DNA of 39,129 nt. It comes from Kurthia zopfii. Lineage in GTDB: Bacteria; Bacillota; Bacilli; Bacillales_A; Planococcaceae. Under the pieces are notes generated by a model. The model saw nothing but the letters and a program-made list of their open reading frames with translations. It did no database searches and was not told the origin of the DNA. Of this stretch, positions 1-8,314 are shown in pieces. The stretch is taken from contig NZ_QFVS01000031.1 of NCBI RefSeq assembly GCF_003143955.1, positions 1 through 39,129 of the forward strand, in the 5' to 3' direction. The position numbers and the translations under genes were made by a program. Each line of letters opens with the position of its first letter. Positions within the stretch are counted from its first letter, which is position 1.

Positions 1-231
1 CTTTCTTTTCCCTTATAACAACGGAAGAATTGAAGGAATTAACAATAAAATCAAAGTCTTAAATCGAGTTGCCTATGGTTACAGGAACTTTGAAAACTAT
101 CGCAACCGAATCTATTTACACTTCGCACTAAAAAGAGCGAGCCACGCTTCATAAATGAAAAGTGATCTCGCTCAAACCAATCGATTTTTATTCAATTGAA
201 AACTCTCACCAACGTTATTTGACAAAGAGCC
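1..231 (+). mobile_element. Right end of an ISL3-family insertion sequence
   Basis: The transposase tail is followed by about 75 non-coding bases and then by GTTATTTGACAAAGAGCC at 214-231. Read outward in reverse complement this begins GGCTCTTTGTCAAA, the style of terminal inverted repeat seen in ISL3-family elements. The element would therefore end at about 231, only three bases before the terminator stem of the neighbouring minus-strand gene. The left end is outside the window. An 8-bp target duplication is usual for the family, but the other copy cannot be seen here. Confidence 0.7.
2..154 (+). CDS. ISL3-family transposase, C-terminal end (5' part outside window)
   Basis: The open frame from base 2 to the TAA at 152-154 gives 50 residues that match the end of the DDE domain of ISL3-family transposases. 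The diagnostic stretch is YNNGRIEGINNKIKVLNR followed by VAYGYRNFENYRNRI, where the glutamate of RIEG is the last acidic residue of the DDE triad. The rest of the gene lies to the left of the window, so whether the transposase is intact cannot be judged. The product would act in cut-and-paste movement of its own element. An inverted-repeat-like sequence follows at about 214-231, as expected for the right end of such an element. The family call is firm because of the characteristic motif; the activity is unknown. Confidence 0.88.
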   Translation, partial: FLFPYNNGRIEGINNKIKVLNRVAYGYRNFENYRNRIYLHFALKRASHAS

Positions 232-265
232 AAAAAGACTTATTCACTAAAGTGAATAAGTCTTT
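232..265 (-). terminator. Intrinsic terminator overlapping the stop codon of the zinc-finger/Mrr-like gene
   Basis: A perfect 14-bp stem (234-247 with 252-265) has a 4-base loop. On the minus strand it is followed by only a short T tract (232-236), after which the putative ISL3 end begins. The stop codon of the gene at 240-1256 lies inside the stem. The element seems to have landed right at the terminator's T tract. Confidence 0.7.
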
Positions 266-1256
266 CTTTTTCATACATAGAATATCTTTTCAAATCCGTA
301 TCTGTCTTGATTGTGAACTCATCTAAATACTGTGTCCATGCATCCACTTTACTTGAAGTTAAATTCTCTTCAAGCTCTTTCATATTACAGCATTTTATGC
401 GCAACTCATTTGCGAATTGCTCGGCATCATGGTTGATTGATTTCGGGGCTAATATGATTGCTTCTTCGCAATCAAAATAAGCCCTACCCGTTCCAAAACG
501 ACTAATGACTTCATGATTCAATCTGCTGTCATCTTTAATAACCATCATAGAAGCTTTAATGCCATCTTTTTTTGCAATCATTGAAACACCAAAACTTTCG
601 AGAGGACGCGTTAACTCAACATCACGATACCCTAAATGTTGAATTAGTTTGGCATAATACAATGTCATTTCATACTCTGTCATAACTTCCACAGGCGTTA
701 CTGTCGTTTTTTGCTCTGCGTATTTCTTATGAATCTTTTGTATAAATTCGTTCGCTTGATTTAAACGGAATGAAGCTTGAAATCTCTTTACTGCAAGTGA
801 TCGATCTTTTTTTGTTGGTTCTTCAGTGCCAATCGTTTTTGGCAAGCTTTTCAATTTAGAAAATGCATCTTTTACATTATATAGACCTAAACAGACAAAA
901 ATAATGGAAAGCATCATCACCCATCCATGCGTCCACATCCATTGATAGGAAGCTCCAACTGCAAGGAAATAAGATCCGACTGAATCAATTTCATTATAAA
1001 AAGGTGAAAAAATCCACGGTAAAACTTGAATATATAAAGCAATAATCATCCCTAAAATAATTTGTCTAAGGAATTTTTCTCGTGAGTTTTCAATTTTCTG
1101 TGTTGATAATTCTAATTTATTGAGTTTTATTTGGTCTTCCAGTTGAATAATCTCAAGTATATTTTCTTGTGCGCATTCAGGGCAATATAAGACGATTTTC
1201 TGTTCTTGAAGAACTTGATTTTGCTCTTTATTATGTATTTCACACATATGTGACAT
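240..1256 (-). CDS. Membrane protein with N-terminal zinc-finger-like motif and degenerate Mrr-type nuclease domain
   Basis: This is a 338-residue protein of unknown function. The N-terminus carries a Cys-x2-His (C5, H8) and a Cys-x2-Cys (CPEC, C25/C28), a B-box-like zinc-binding arrangement. Two hydrophobic segments follow, at about 67-90 and 107-128. The C-terminal part (about 190-310) reads like an Mrr/restriction-endonuclease fold: an LGYRDVELT strand, then FGVSMIAKKDGIKASMMVIK, then an ACP-like 'EAIILAPKSINHDAEQFA' stretch. In active Mrr proteins the second motif is G-[IV]-D...Q-x-K. Here the Asp is Ser and the Gln is Val, leaving only the Lys, so nuclease activity is unlikely and a binding role is more plausible. 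The start is ATG at 1256 with GGAG 11 bases upstream. The fold call is by motif only and is moderate. Confidence 0.6.
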   Translation of the reverse strand: MSHMCEIHNKEQNQVLQEQKIVLYCPECAQENILEIIQLEDQIKLNKLELSTQKIENSREKFLRQIILGMIIALYIQVLPWIFSPFYNEIDSVGSYFLAVGASYQWMWTHGWVMMLSIIFVCLGLYNVKDAFSKLKSLPKTIGTEEPTKKDRSLAVKRFQASFRLNQANEFIQKIHKKYAEQKTTVTPVEVMTEYEMTLYYAKLIQHLGYRDVELTRPLESFGVSMIAKKDGIKASMMVIKDDSRLNHEVISRFGTGRAYFDCEEAIILAPKSINHDAEQFANELRIKCCNMKELEENLTSSKVDAWTQYLDEFTIKTDTDLKRYSMYEKERLIHFSE

Positions 1257-1300
1257 GCTGTCAAAATCTCCTTCAATAAAAAATAAAGTGTCTATGACAT

Positions 1301-1306
1301 ATTATA
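1301..1306 (-). promoter_or_regulatory. Possible -10 box for the gene at 240-1256
   Basis: On the minus strand this is an exact TATAAT, 45 bases upstream of the start codon at 1256. A good -35 hexamer at 17 bases is not visible, so this is only a candidate. The preceding gene ends with its own terminator, which supports a separate promoter here. Confidence 0.3.
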
Positions 1307-1387
1307 GTCAAAATAGAATTCTATCGCATGAGTTTTTCCTATCACATTTTGTATGAATATACACTCTTTTTGAAGTTATAAAGGACT

Positions 1388-1415
1388 AAAAAAAAAGAAG
1401 GTTACCCCTCCTTTT
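1388..1415 (-). terminator. Intrinsic terminator of the dynamin-like gene
   Basis: Nine-base arms at 1393-1401 and 1407-1415 pair with one mismatch. On the minus strand a run of T residues (1388-1396) follows directly. It lies 14 bases beyond the stop codon of the gene at 1429-3042, so that gene and the Mrr-like gene downstream are probably separate transcripts. Confidence 0.7.
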
Positions 1416-1428
1416 GAATCAATTGTTT

Positions 1429-3042
1429 TTATAATGGCATGATGATGTTAATTTTTTCTAATACTTCTTTATAAATCGCTTGTGACTTTTTATCTACTTT
1501 ATATTTCATCAACTCTGCTCTTTGTTGTAGGAAAGATTGAACATATTGCTGATGATCCATTGGAATTTCTTTGACCATTTCTAAATACATTTTGTTCGAC
1601 TGTGTTGGTTCAAATTGTTCGATCAATAATTCAATCTCTTTTTTAGCTTCAACAATCACATCAAATGCTTGCAGTCTTTTTGTAGCATTGAACAGTCTAG
1701 ATAATCGATACTCTATTTGCGTCTTCACTTCTAGAATTTGATTTTCAATTATTAGTAGTTTATTTTGCACCAATTTGAAAATAATATTTTTTACTTCATC
1801 AAATTTCAGTAATACTTGCTGTGATGATTGTTGAATTTTTTCAGCAACTTGTTTTTGTGCCTCTGATTCCTCATTTTTGAAGACTTTTCGATATTCAATC
1901 ACTTCACTACTATATGACTCGTATAAGTTAATAAACTGTTGAACTTCCACTTTTTTCTGCAATTCATTTTCCTTTAAGAAAACGATTAATTGATGAGCGG
2001 TTTCTAGTTGTTGAAAACTACCTCGAATTGATTCGTATTGAACATCAAAGATTTTAATTTGCTGTTGAAACTCAGCGCTCATCGACATTAACGACACGCC
2101 ACTTTCGGAAAACTCTTTTAAAAGCGAGTAAGCTTCCTTATATGGATCTCGGTTTACTAAACTCGTAGACTCAATTGAAAAACGATTAATCCACTTGAAT
2201 AGTCGATCCATAAGATTTGTTCGGTACATCTCAATTGACTGTTTACTGTCATTGAACATTTGTAGTAATGAATCGAAATTCGATTGCGCGAATTTGGATG
2301 AATCATTCTCCACAATCGCCTCTGTCATAAGTGGTAAAGAAACGGTCATTTGTCGCTTACCGTCACATATAATATTGTCGTTAGTTTTAATAAAATGTAA
2401 GGATTTAGCGTAATGTTCTAATTTAGCTTGCATCAACTTTTCAGTGGGCGAGTTTTTGAAATCACTATTCAAAATCCACAAAACTGAAGGACATCGATTT
2501 AAAAAACTTTCTTTAATAAATAGGTTTTTCTCATAAGATGCCGTATCTAAAAAAGCAAATGACTTTAATAAGTCATGGTTAATTTGAATATCTAAATAAT
2601 CTAATCCGTCTCGCATCATTTGTGAGCTAAAAGTATCAGATACTGCGAATAATTCAATTTGCTGTGCATCAAAAATTGCGACTTGTCCATCTAAGAAATG
2701 CGCTGTTACTTGATCCACTTCACCAAAATGAATGATTGAGTTCACGCGAGATACACCATTAAATTCTGTTGGCATTAAATGGCGATTCAAAATCGTATTA
2801 ATAAACTGAGATTTCCTTGATTCAGTATCTCCTATTAACAGGACTTTTAGTACAGGGTTCAAATCGGAAATAATTTCTCTTAATTTTTTTGCAGTATGTC
2901 TAGTACTAAAGTTTTGATTTAAATGATGTTGAATTGATTCCAACATTGCAATTATTTCATCAGATAAGGTTTGCTCACCTTGATTGTCGGGTTGAATTTT
3001 ACTTAAATATAGCGTTCCTTCATTATTTTTTTCATTATTCAT
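1429..3042 (-). CDS. Dynamin-like GTPase family protein with non-canonical P-loop
   Basis: This is about 537 residues from the ATG at 3042. A longer in-frame TTG at 3081 has no ribosome binding site, whereas AGAGG lies about 12 bases before the ATG. The layout is dynamin-like: a short helical lead, a GTPase-like domain (about 65-270) and a long charged coiled-coil region (about 300-525) with no clear membrane segment. The G1 loop reads GDTESRKS where the consensus is GxxxxGK[ST]. The glycine before the lysine is Arg (AGG codon, 2815-2817), one base change from Gly. The G3 motif is LDTASYE rather than DxxG, and no [NT]KxD G4 motif is clear (IKTND may be its remnant). GTP binding is therefore doubtful. 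The function is unknown. Bacterial dynamins act in membrane remodelling, cytokinesis or phage defence, but nothing here decides which. Confidence 0.6.
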   Translation of the reverse strand: MNNEKNNEGTLYLSKIQPDNQGEQTLSDEIIAMLESIQHHLNQNFSTRHTAKKLREIISDLNPVLKVLLIGDTESRKSQFINTILNRHLMPTEFNGVSRVNSIIHFGEVDQVTAHFLDGQVAIFDAQQIELFAVSDTFSSQMMRDGLDYLDIQINHDLLKSFAFLDTASYEKNLFIKESFLNRCPSVLWILNSDFKNSPTEKLMQAKLEHYAKSLHFIKTNDNIICDGKRQMTVSLPLMTEAIVENDSSKFAQSNFDSLLQMFNDSKQSIEMYRTNLMDRLFKWINRFSIESTSLVNRDPYKEAYSLLKEFSESGVSLMSMSAEFQQQIKIFDVQYESIRGSFQQLETAHQLIVFLKENELQKKVEVQQFINLYESYSSEVIEYRKVFKNEESEAQKQVAEKIQQSSQQVLLKFDEVKNIIFKLVQNKLLIIENQILEVKTQIEYRLSRLFNATKRLQAFDVIVEAKKEIELLIEQFEPTQSNKMYLEMVKEIPMDHQQYVQSFLQQRAELMKYKVDKKSQAIYKEVLEKINIIMPL

Positions 3043-3223
3043 AAATGACACAAACCTCTTTTCTACTTCTTTAGTATACAATCATTTACAGCAAAACGGT
3101 ATAATTAATTACTATTTTCCAACAAAAAATCATTACTTACGTCTTTGAAATACATATGATCTTTATGACCTATAAGCAATATTTACTTCATTAATTAATG
3201 TCGTATTAATAATATAGAACTAT

Positions 3224-3259
3224 AAAAAAATGGATGCTGAATTTTCTACTCAGCATCCA
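3224..3259 (-). terminator. Intrinsic terminator of the ABC exporter operon
   Basis: A perfect 10-bp stem (3231-3240 with 3250-3259) with a 9-base loop is followed on the minus strand by a run of seven T residues (3224-3230). It sits 8 bases after the stop codon at 3267. Confidence 0.88.
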
Positions 3260-3266
3260 CATTTCT

Positions 3267-5045
3267 CTATAGTTGATTTTGCATTTCGAAATAGTAACCT
3301 TCATTTTCCATCAAACTTTGGTGGTTTCCTTTTTCTATAATATCGCCATTTTTCAAAACGATGATTTGATCTGAAGCTTCGATCGTTTTTAAACGATGCG
3401 CAATAACAAATGTCGTTTTATTTTCCATTAAGGCATTTAAACCTTCTTGAATCAATGACTCTGTGCGTGTATCGACTGAAGAAGTTGCCTCATCTAATAT
3501 TAATAAATCCGCATCTTCAAGTATTGCACGTGCAATCGCAATGAGTTGTCGCTGCCCCTGACTTAAATTCACGCCACCAGGCTGCACAAACTCTTGGTAT
3601 TGATTTGGCAAATATTTAATAAACTGATGCGCACGAGCAATCGTAGAAGCTTCGATCACCTGTTCTTCTGTCGCTTCTGGATTTCCGAAACGGATATTAT
3701 CCAATATAGTACCAGAGAATAAGTAAGTATCTTGCAATACGACTGAAATTAATTTTCGCACATCACCAATCTTGTATTGACTTAATGGCTGTCCATCGAC
3801 AAATATTTCTCCTTCAGTAGGAGAATAGAAACGGCTCAGTAAGTTGATTAATGTCGTTTTACCCGACCCTGTTGGACCAACAACAGCAATCATTTCACCC
3901 TTTTTAACATCCAAGTTAATATTCTGTAAAATCATTTTTGAGTCGTTATATGCAAATGATACATTCTCGAATCGAATATCACCTTTTATGCTTTTGAGTG
4001 TTTTTTTCTCATGATCTTGAATAAATTCGCTTTTTTCATCAATCATTTCAAAAACTCTTTCAGCACCTGCAATGGCTGACTGTAATGTGTTGAGCAAGTT
4101 TGAAATTTGGTTGATTGGTCGGAAAAATTGACGCGAATAAGTCGTGAATGAAGCAAGAAGTCCAATTGTCGCTGGGCCTGTTACAACCATAATTGCACCT
4201 GTGCCTATGACAATTGTAAGACCAATATTATTTAAAAAGTTATTCGTCGGTCCAAGAAAACCTGAAGTTATTTCCGCTTTCATCGCAGATTGTCTATATT
4301 TTTCATTCATTTTATTAAAATCGCTAATTTTACTTTTTTCAGCATTGAAAAGAGTAATAATCTCTGCACCAGAAATATTTTCTTCGATTTGGCCATTTAA
4401 GTTTCCTAAATCCTTCTGTTTCATCGCATAGTTTTTTCCTGATTTTTTGATGATCGCTTTTGATGTATAAAACATAACTGGAATAATAATGACACTCGCA
4501 ATTGCTAGCTGCCAAGATAAATAAATCATCGCAATACCTGTTCCAACAATCGTTAAGACAGAAGATATGATTTGAACAACACTTTGGCTTAATGCTGTAT
4601 TTAGATTATCAACATCATTTGTCACACGACTCATTAAATCACCCGTTTGATGTTTATCAAAAAATTCCAGTGGTAATAGTTGAAGCTGATCAAATAATTG
4701 CTGCCTCACTTCTTGAATGACGCGCATTGAAATTTTGATCATGTAAAATGTTTGTAGCCACATTAGCAAACTAATCGATAAATAGATGATTCCTAAAATA
4801 ACGGCATTTTTGATCGTACCATCAATATCTTTCGGCATAATGTATTGATCGACGATTACACCTAAATAATATGGTGCAAATACGGTTAGTACGGATGATA
4901 AAATTACCGCTACAACTACAATTGTAAGTTGGATATTATAGTTTCGAACATATTGCCAAATGCGAAATAGCGTTCGTTTTCGATCCTTCGCTTTTGGGGC
5001 TGGCCCTGTTGGTCTACCATGACCTCCACCTGGTCTATTCGGCAT
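3267..5045 (-). CDS. ABC exporter half-transporter, catalytically complete subunit
   Basis: This 592-residue type IV ABC exporter half-molecule has a Gly/Pro-rich cytosolic lead, six predicted membrane helices (about 35-330) and an ATPase domain (about 355-592). Walker A is GPTGSGKT at about 390, the Q-loop is VVLQDTYLF, the signature is LSQGQ, Walker B plus catalytic Glu is LLILDEATSSVD, and the switch His is in IAHRLKTI. The start ATG lies 11 bases inside the preceding exporter gene, so the two are translationally coupled and should form a heterodimer like Bacillus YfiB/YfiC or BmrC/BmrD. The substrate is likely a drug, lipid or peptide, but the sequence does not show which. No regulator gene adjoins the pair. 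This subunit carries the residues that complete the catalytic ATP site. Confidence 0.9.
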   Translation of the reverse strand: MPNRPGGGHGRPTGPAPKAKDRKRTLFRIWQYVRNYNIQLTIVVVAVILSSVLTVFAPYYLGVIVDQYIMPKDIDGTIKNAVILGIIYLSISLLMWLQTFYMIKISMRVIQEVRQQLFDQLQLLPLEFFDKHQTGDLMSRVTNDVDNLNTALSQSVVQIISSVLTIVGTGIAMIYLSWQLAIASVIIIPVMFYTSKAIIKKSGKNYAMKQKDLGNLNGQIEENISGAEIITLFNAEKSKISDFNKMNEKYRQSAMKAEITSGFLGPTNNFLNNIGLTIVIGTGAIMVVTGPATIGLLASFTTYSRQFFRPINQISNLLNTLQSAIAGAERVFEMIDEKSEFIQDHEKKTLKSIKGDIRFENVSFAYNDSKMILQNINLDVKKGEMIAVVGPTGSGKTTLINLLSRFYSPTEGEIFVDGQPLSQYKIGDVRKLISVVLQDTYLFSGTILDNIRFGNPEATEEQVIEASTIARAHQFIKYLPNQYQEFVQPGGVNLSQGQRQLIAIARAILEDADLLILDEATSSVDTRTESLIQEGLNALMENKTTFVIAHRLKTIEASDQIIVLKNGDIIEKGNHQSLMENEGYYFEMQNQL

Positions 5046-6774
5046 CTAATACACCCCCTGATTGTTGCTGTAATAAGTATATTTCGCGATATTCTTCGTT
5101 TGTGGCCAATAATTCATCATGTGTTCCGATTCCATGAATACGACCATCATCCATCAATATAATTTGATCTGCATGTTGAATTGTTGCGATTTTTGAAGAA
5201 ACGATGAAAAGTGTTTGTTCTTTGAAATCATTTATTAGATGGTTTTTGATTATCTTCTCTGAAATCGTGTCGACCGCAGATGTAGTATCATCTAAAATGA
5301 GTATTTTTGCATCTTTAATAAATGCTCTTGCCATCGCTAAACGCTGTTTCTGTCCACCAGATAGATTTTTTGCGCCAAAGGAAAGTTCATGTTCGACTTG
5401 ATCATCATATTTCTCAACAAACTCCATCGCATTTGCTTGATCAAGTGCATGATGCATATCTTCCTTCACCGCATTTGGAGAACCAAATTTTAAATTGGAT
5501 GCAATTGAACCTGCGAATAACAAAGCTTTTTGCGGTGCAAACGCAATTTGTTTTCGCAAACTTTCTAACGTAAAAGATTGAATATCTTTTCCGTCAATTT
5601 TGATTTTCCCTTTTGAAACGTCATACAATCTTGGTATAAGTTTAAGAAGCGTCGATTTACCAGTACCGGTCATACCGATAATGCCTACTGTCTCCCCTGC
5701 GTTTACATGGAAATTCAATTGATCGACGATGTTTTCTCCATTTTCATTATATGAAAAACTCACATTTTCAAATGTTACATCACCTTTAATATCATGTAAA
5801 TCTTGCTTTTGATGACGTTCTTCTCCTTCAATATTGAACATTTCATAGACACGATCAAGCGATGGAACTGCTCTCGCTACTTGCATTAAAACCATGACGC
5901 TCATCATCAAGCCGCCTATAATTAGGTTCAAATAATTGACGAAAGCTAAAATCACACCGATTTGAATTGCACCAATTTCAACTTGAATTACCCCGATCCA
6001 CAATGCCGCAACGATTCCTAAATTGACAATCCACATTGTTAATGGATTTAAAAACCCCATAACCATATTGGCGTTTTGATTTAATTTTGTTAATTTTTTA
6101 TTGATTTGTAAAAATTTATCCATCTGCTCCTTCATTCGATGGAATGCTTTTATTACTCGAATACCAGCCAAGTTCTCTGATAACATCTCATTCACTCGGT
6201 CGACCGATTGCTGTACTTTTCGAAAAATCTTACCCGAATAAATCGTAAATGTGATAATTAAAATCATCAAGATTGGAACGATTACGAGTAAAATATTGAA
6301 AAGTTCACGCGCTGTGAACCAAACAATAATAACTGCTCCAATGAACATTAATGGCCCACGAACGAATATTCGTAAAAGCATCATTAGCGCTCTTTGAATC
6401 ATTTCAACATCGCTCGTCATAATCGTAATGAGTTTCCCTGTGCCTACTTCATCTCGCTTTTTAGTTGAGAAATAACTCATCACTTCATATAAATCTTTTC
6501 TTAAATCTGTCGCAACATGGACACCCACTTTGGAGCTGAAATAAATGCATCCAAGTCCTCCACCTAAGCCAATAATTGCTAAAACTATCATTATAATCGC
6601 ATAACTAATAACTATACTCATATCATTTTTTGCGATACCTTCATCAATTATAAATTGCATGATTGTTGGTTGTAAGAGATCCATAAAAACTTCGATCACC
6701 ATTAATAATGGCGCTAAAATTGTAATCCATATGTATGGTTTTATATATTGCATCAAATGTTTTATTGCTTTCAT
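5035..6774 (-). CDS. ABC exporter half-transporter, degenerate-site subunit
   Basis: This 579-residue partner of the gene at 3267-5045 has membrane helices in about 15-310 and an ATPase domain in about 330-579. Walker A (GMTGTGKS, about 367) and the LSGGQ signature are intact. Walker B ends LILDDTTSAVD, so the catalytic Glu is Asp (about 496). The switch His is replaced by Ser in FIVSSKIATI (about 527). This is the usual asymmetry of heterodimeric exporters: one nucleotide site is non-catalytic, while this subunit lends its good signature motif to the other site. It is the first gene of a two-gene operon, and its stop overlaps the start of the second gene. Substrate unknown. Confidence 0.9.
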   Translation of the reverse strand: MKAIKHLMQYIKPYIWITILAPLLMVIEVFMDLLQPTIMQFIIDEGIAKNDMSIVISYAIIMIVLAIIGLGGGLGCIYFSSKVGVHVATDLRKDLYEVMSYFSTKKRDEVGTGKLITIMTSDVEMIQRALMMLLRIFVRGPLMFIGAVIIVWFTARELFNILLVIVPILMILIITFTIYSGKIFRKVQQSVDRVNEMLSENLAGIRVIKAFHRMKEQMDKFLQINKKLTKLNQNANMVMGFLNPLTMWIVNLGIVAALWIGVIQVEIGAIQIGVILAFVNYLNLIIGGLMMSVMVLMQVARAVPSLDRVYEMFNIEGEERHQKQDLHDIKGDVTFENVSFSYNENGENIVDQLNFHVNAGETVGIIGMTGTGKSTLLKLIPRLYDVSKGKIKIDGKDIQSFTLESLRKQIAFAPQKALLFAGSIASNLKFGSPNAVKEDMHHALDQANAMEFVEKYDDQVEHELSFGAKNLSGGQKQRLAMARAFIKDAKILILDDTTSAVDTISEKIIKNHLINDFKEQTLFIVSSKIATIQHADQIILMDDGRIHGIGTHDELLATNEEYREIYLLQQQSGGVLDAE

Positions 6775-6985
6775 TCATTCACAATCCTTTCTTAATTATA
6801 CGAAAACATATACTAACAATAGCGTATTTACTAAAGGAATGACAGAAATTAGAACTACGTAATTGCCTGTTCTTCACTTAAAAAACTTCGTTGATTTTGT
6901 CATTTCGTCCATATTCATTAAACTTATTTCAAAAATAAATGGGCAAGTTTTGAATTCGACCTTACTGTATTTCCAAAAATTGAGC

Positions 6986-7021
6986 AAAAAAAGATGAACT
7001 GCACATAAGCGCAATCCATCT
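6986..7021 (-). terminator. Intrinsic terminator of the yyaL-like/Eis-like operon
   Basis: An 11-bp stem (6992-7002 with 7011-7021), including two G-U pairs on the minus strand, has an 8-base loop and is followed by seven T residues (6986-6992). It lies about 25 bases beyond the stop codon at 7046. Confidence 0.8.
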
Positions 7022-7045
7022 CTTAGTAAAAATTTTATTTGATTG

Positions 7046-8272
7046 TCAGAAATAATCGATGAAACAAGGTACATTGTTCGGAATTAACTCCTCAAACAAG
7101 TCGATTTCATCCTCATTTTCAACAACAAGTCGTTCAATACTATATAAATACTGTGGTCTTAAATACCCTAACATCATCGTAGTAAGCGTTTGAATTGTAA
7201 CACTTGGAATAGTTTCATCAAGTTCATCACTTAGTTTTGAAATATTTACTTCGCCATTTACACTTGAGATTTCAAATGTACCATGATTCCATGCAGCTAA
7301 AGGATCATCAATTGAAAGTCGAACGGAAAAGTCAGATTTATTGAATGGGAATTGCTTCATGAACATTTCCACATCAACAATTCGAGCCATGAAGTATGGT
7401 GATAAACTCTGCTTAATCTCACTATCTTGCATTAAGAATGCGATTGCTTCTGTACCACCTGTTTTACCGAAAACATGGTAAACCATCGATTTATGGGCAT
7501 GAATGAAGTTCCATAAACCTTTTCTCGCTTCATTCGTTAAATAGACTAATTCATCGACATAGAAGTTTTCTTCCATAATACGATAGAATAAGTAGCCAAC
7601 TGGCTCATCATTTTCTGAATCATAGTAAACCGCTGCTTGAAGTTGCGCATCGCTACCTTCAAACTTTTCTTCCCAATAACTTTCTTGAAATTTCTCGTTC
7701 CATGCGATTGCATTACGCACCATCGCACCATGTGTTTGTTTTGAATAAAGTGTATAAATATTTTTGACATCTTCATGACCGACTTGCACACGTCGTACTT
7801 GACCTTCGATATTTTGGTAACGTGGCATTTGCGTGTCTTTCATTTGATATTCCACAATATCACTTATGATTTCAAAACCCTTATTACGATAATAAGGAAT
7901 TGAGTACGGGAATAAGTAGGAAATTGATTGACCTTCACTTCTCATATTACTTAAACTTTTCAAAATAAGTCGATGCATTAGTCCGTGACTCGCATATTCT
8001 GGATAAGTACCAACCGCAGTTAAGCCACCCATGTCATAAATATGACCATGAATATTCACTTGGAATGGTAAATTTAAAATCTGTGATACAAGTTGATCAC
8101 GATCAAACCATCCCATTGCTGTGCCTTCCTGGAATTGTTTAGACTTGGCATTCACGAATAAACGGTCTTTATGAATCGACACATTTACTTGAAAGACATA
8201 ATTTAAAAGTTTAATAAATTGGTCCATTTCCTCTATTTTAATTTCTCGTAACTCTAGTTCTTGCTTAGGCAT
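7046..8272 (-). CDS. Eis-like GNAT N-acetyltransferase
   Basis: This 408-residue protein has the size and layout of the Eis family: two fused GNAT domains (about 1-150 and 150-290) followed by a sterol-carrier-like domain (about 300-408). Family members acetylate amines on aminoglycosides or on peptides and proteins using acetyl-CoA; the substrate here is unknown. The N-terminal domain shows MGGLTAVGTYPEYASHGLMHRLI, the strand and loop that hold acetyl-CoA. The usual R-[RK]-x-G-[IV] of the loop reads ASHGLM, so the normal arginine is missing. The chain ends in Phe (FIDYF), as in Eis proteins where the terminal carboxylate serves as general acid. It lies 42 bases after the yyaL-like gene with no terminator between, so co-transcription is likely. 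GAGGAG precedes the ATG. Confidence 0.82.
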   Translation of the reverse strand: MPKQELELREIKIEEMDQFIKLLNYVFQVNVSIHKDRLFVNAKSKQFQEGTAMGWFDRDQLVSQILNLPFQVNIHGHIYDMGGLTAVGTYPEYASHGLMHRLILKSLSNMRSEGQSISYLFPYSIPYYRNKGFEIISDIVEYQMKDTQMPRYQNIEGQVRRVQVGHEDVKNIYTLYSKQTHGAMVRNAIAWNEKFQESYWEEKFEGSDAQLQAAVYYDSENDEPVGYLFYRIMEENFYVDELVYLTNEARKGLWNFIHAHKSMVYHVFGKTGGTEAIAFLMQDSEIKQSLSPYFMARIVDVEMFMKQFPFNKSDFSVRLSIDDPLAAWNHGTFEISSVNGEVNISKLSDELDETIPSVTIQTLTTMMLGYLRPQYLYSIERLVVENEDEIDLFEELIPNNVPCFIDYF

Positions 8273-8314
8273 TTTTCCACTCCTCTAATTTTTAAAAAAC
8301 ATATACCTATTTCA

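Noticed and set aside
3043-3081. Upstream TTG start adding 13 residues to the dynamin-like protein
   Set aside because: There is no ribosome binding site before the TTG, while AGAGG precedes the in-frame ATG at 3042.
240-3081. The Mrr-like and dynamin-like genes as a two-gene defence operon
   Set aside because: A good intrinsic terminator separates them, both active sites are degenerate, and no further defence gene is present. Adjacency alone is not enough.
6874-7074. A 66-codon minus-strand frame overlapping the 3' end of the Eis-like gene
   Set aside because: It contains the whole intrinsic terminator at 6986-7021, has no ribosome binding site and no recognisable protein character.
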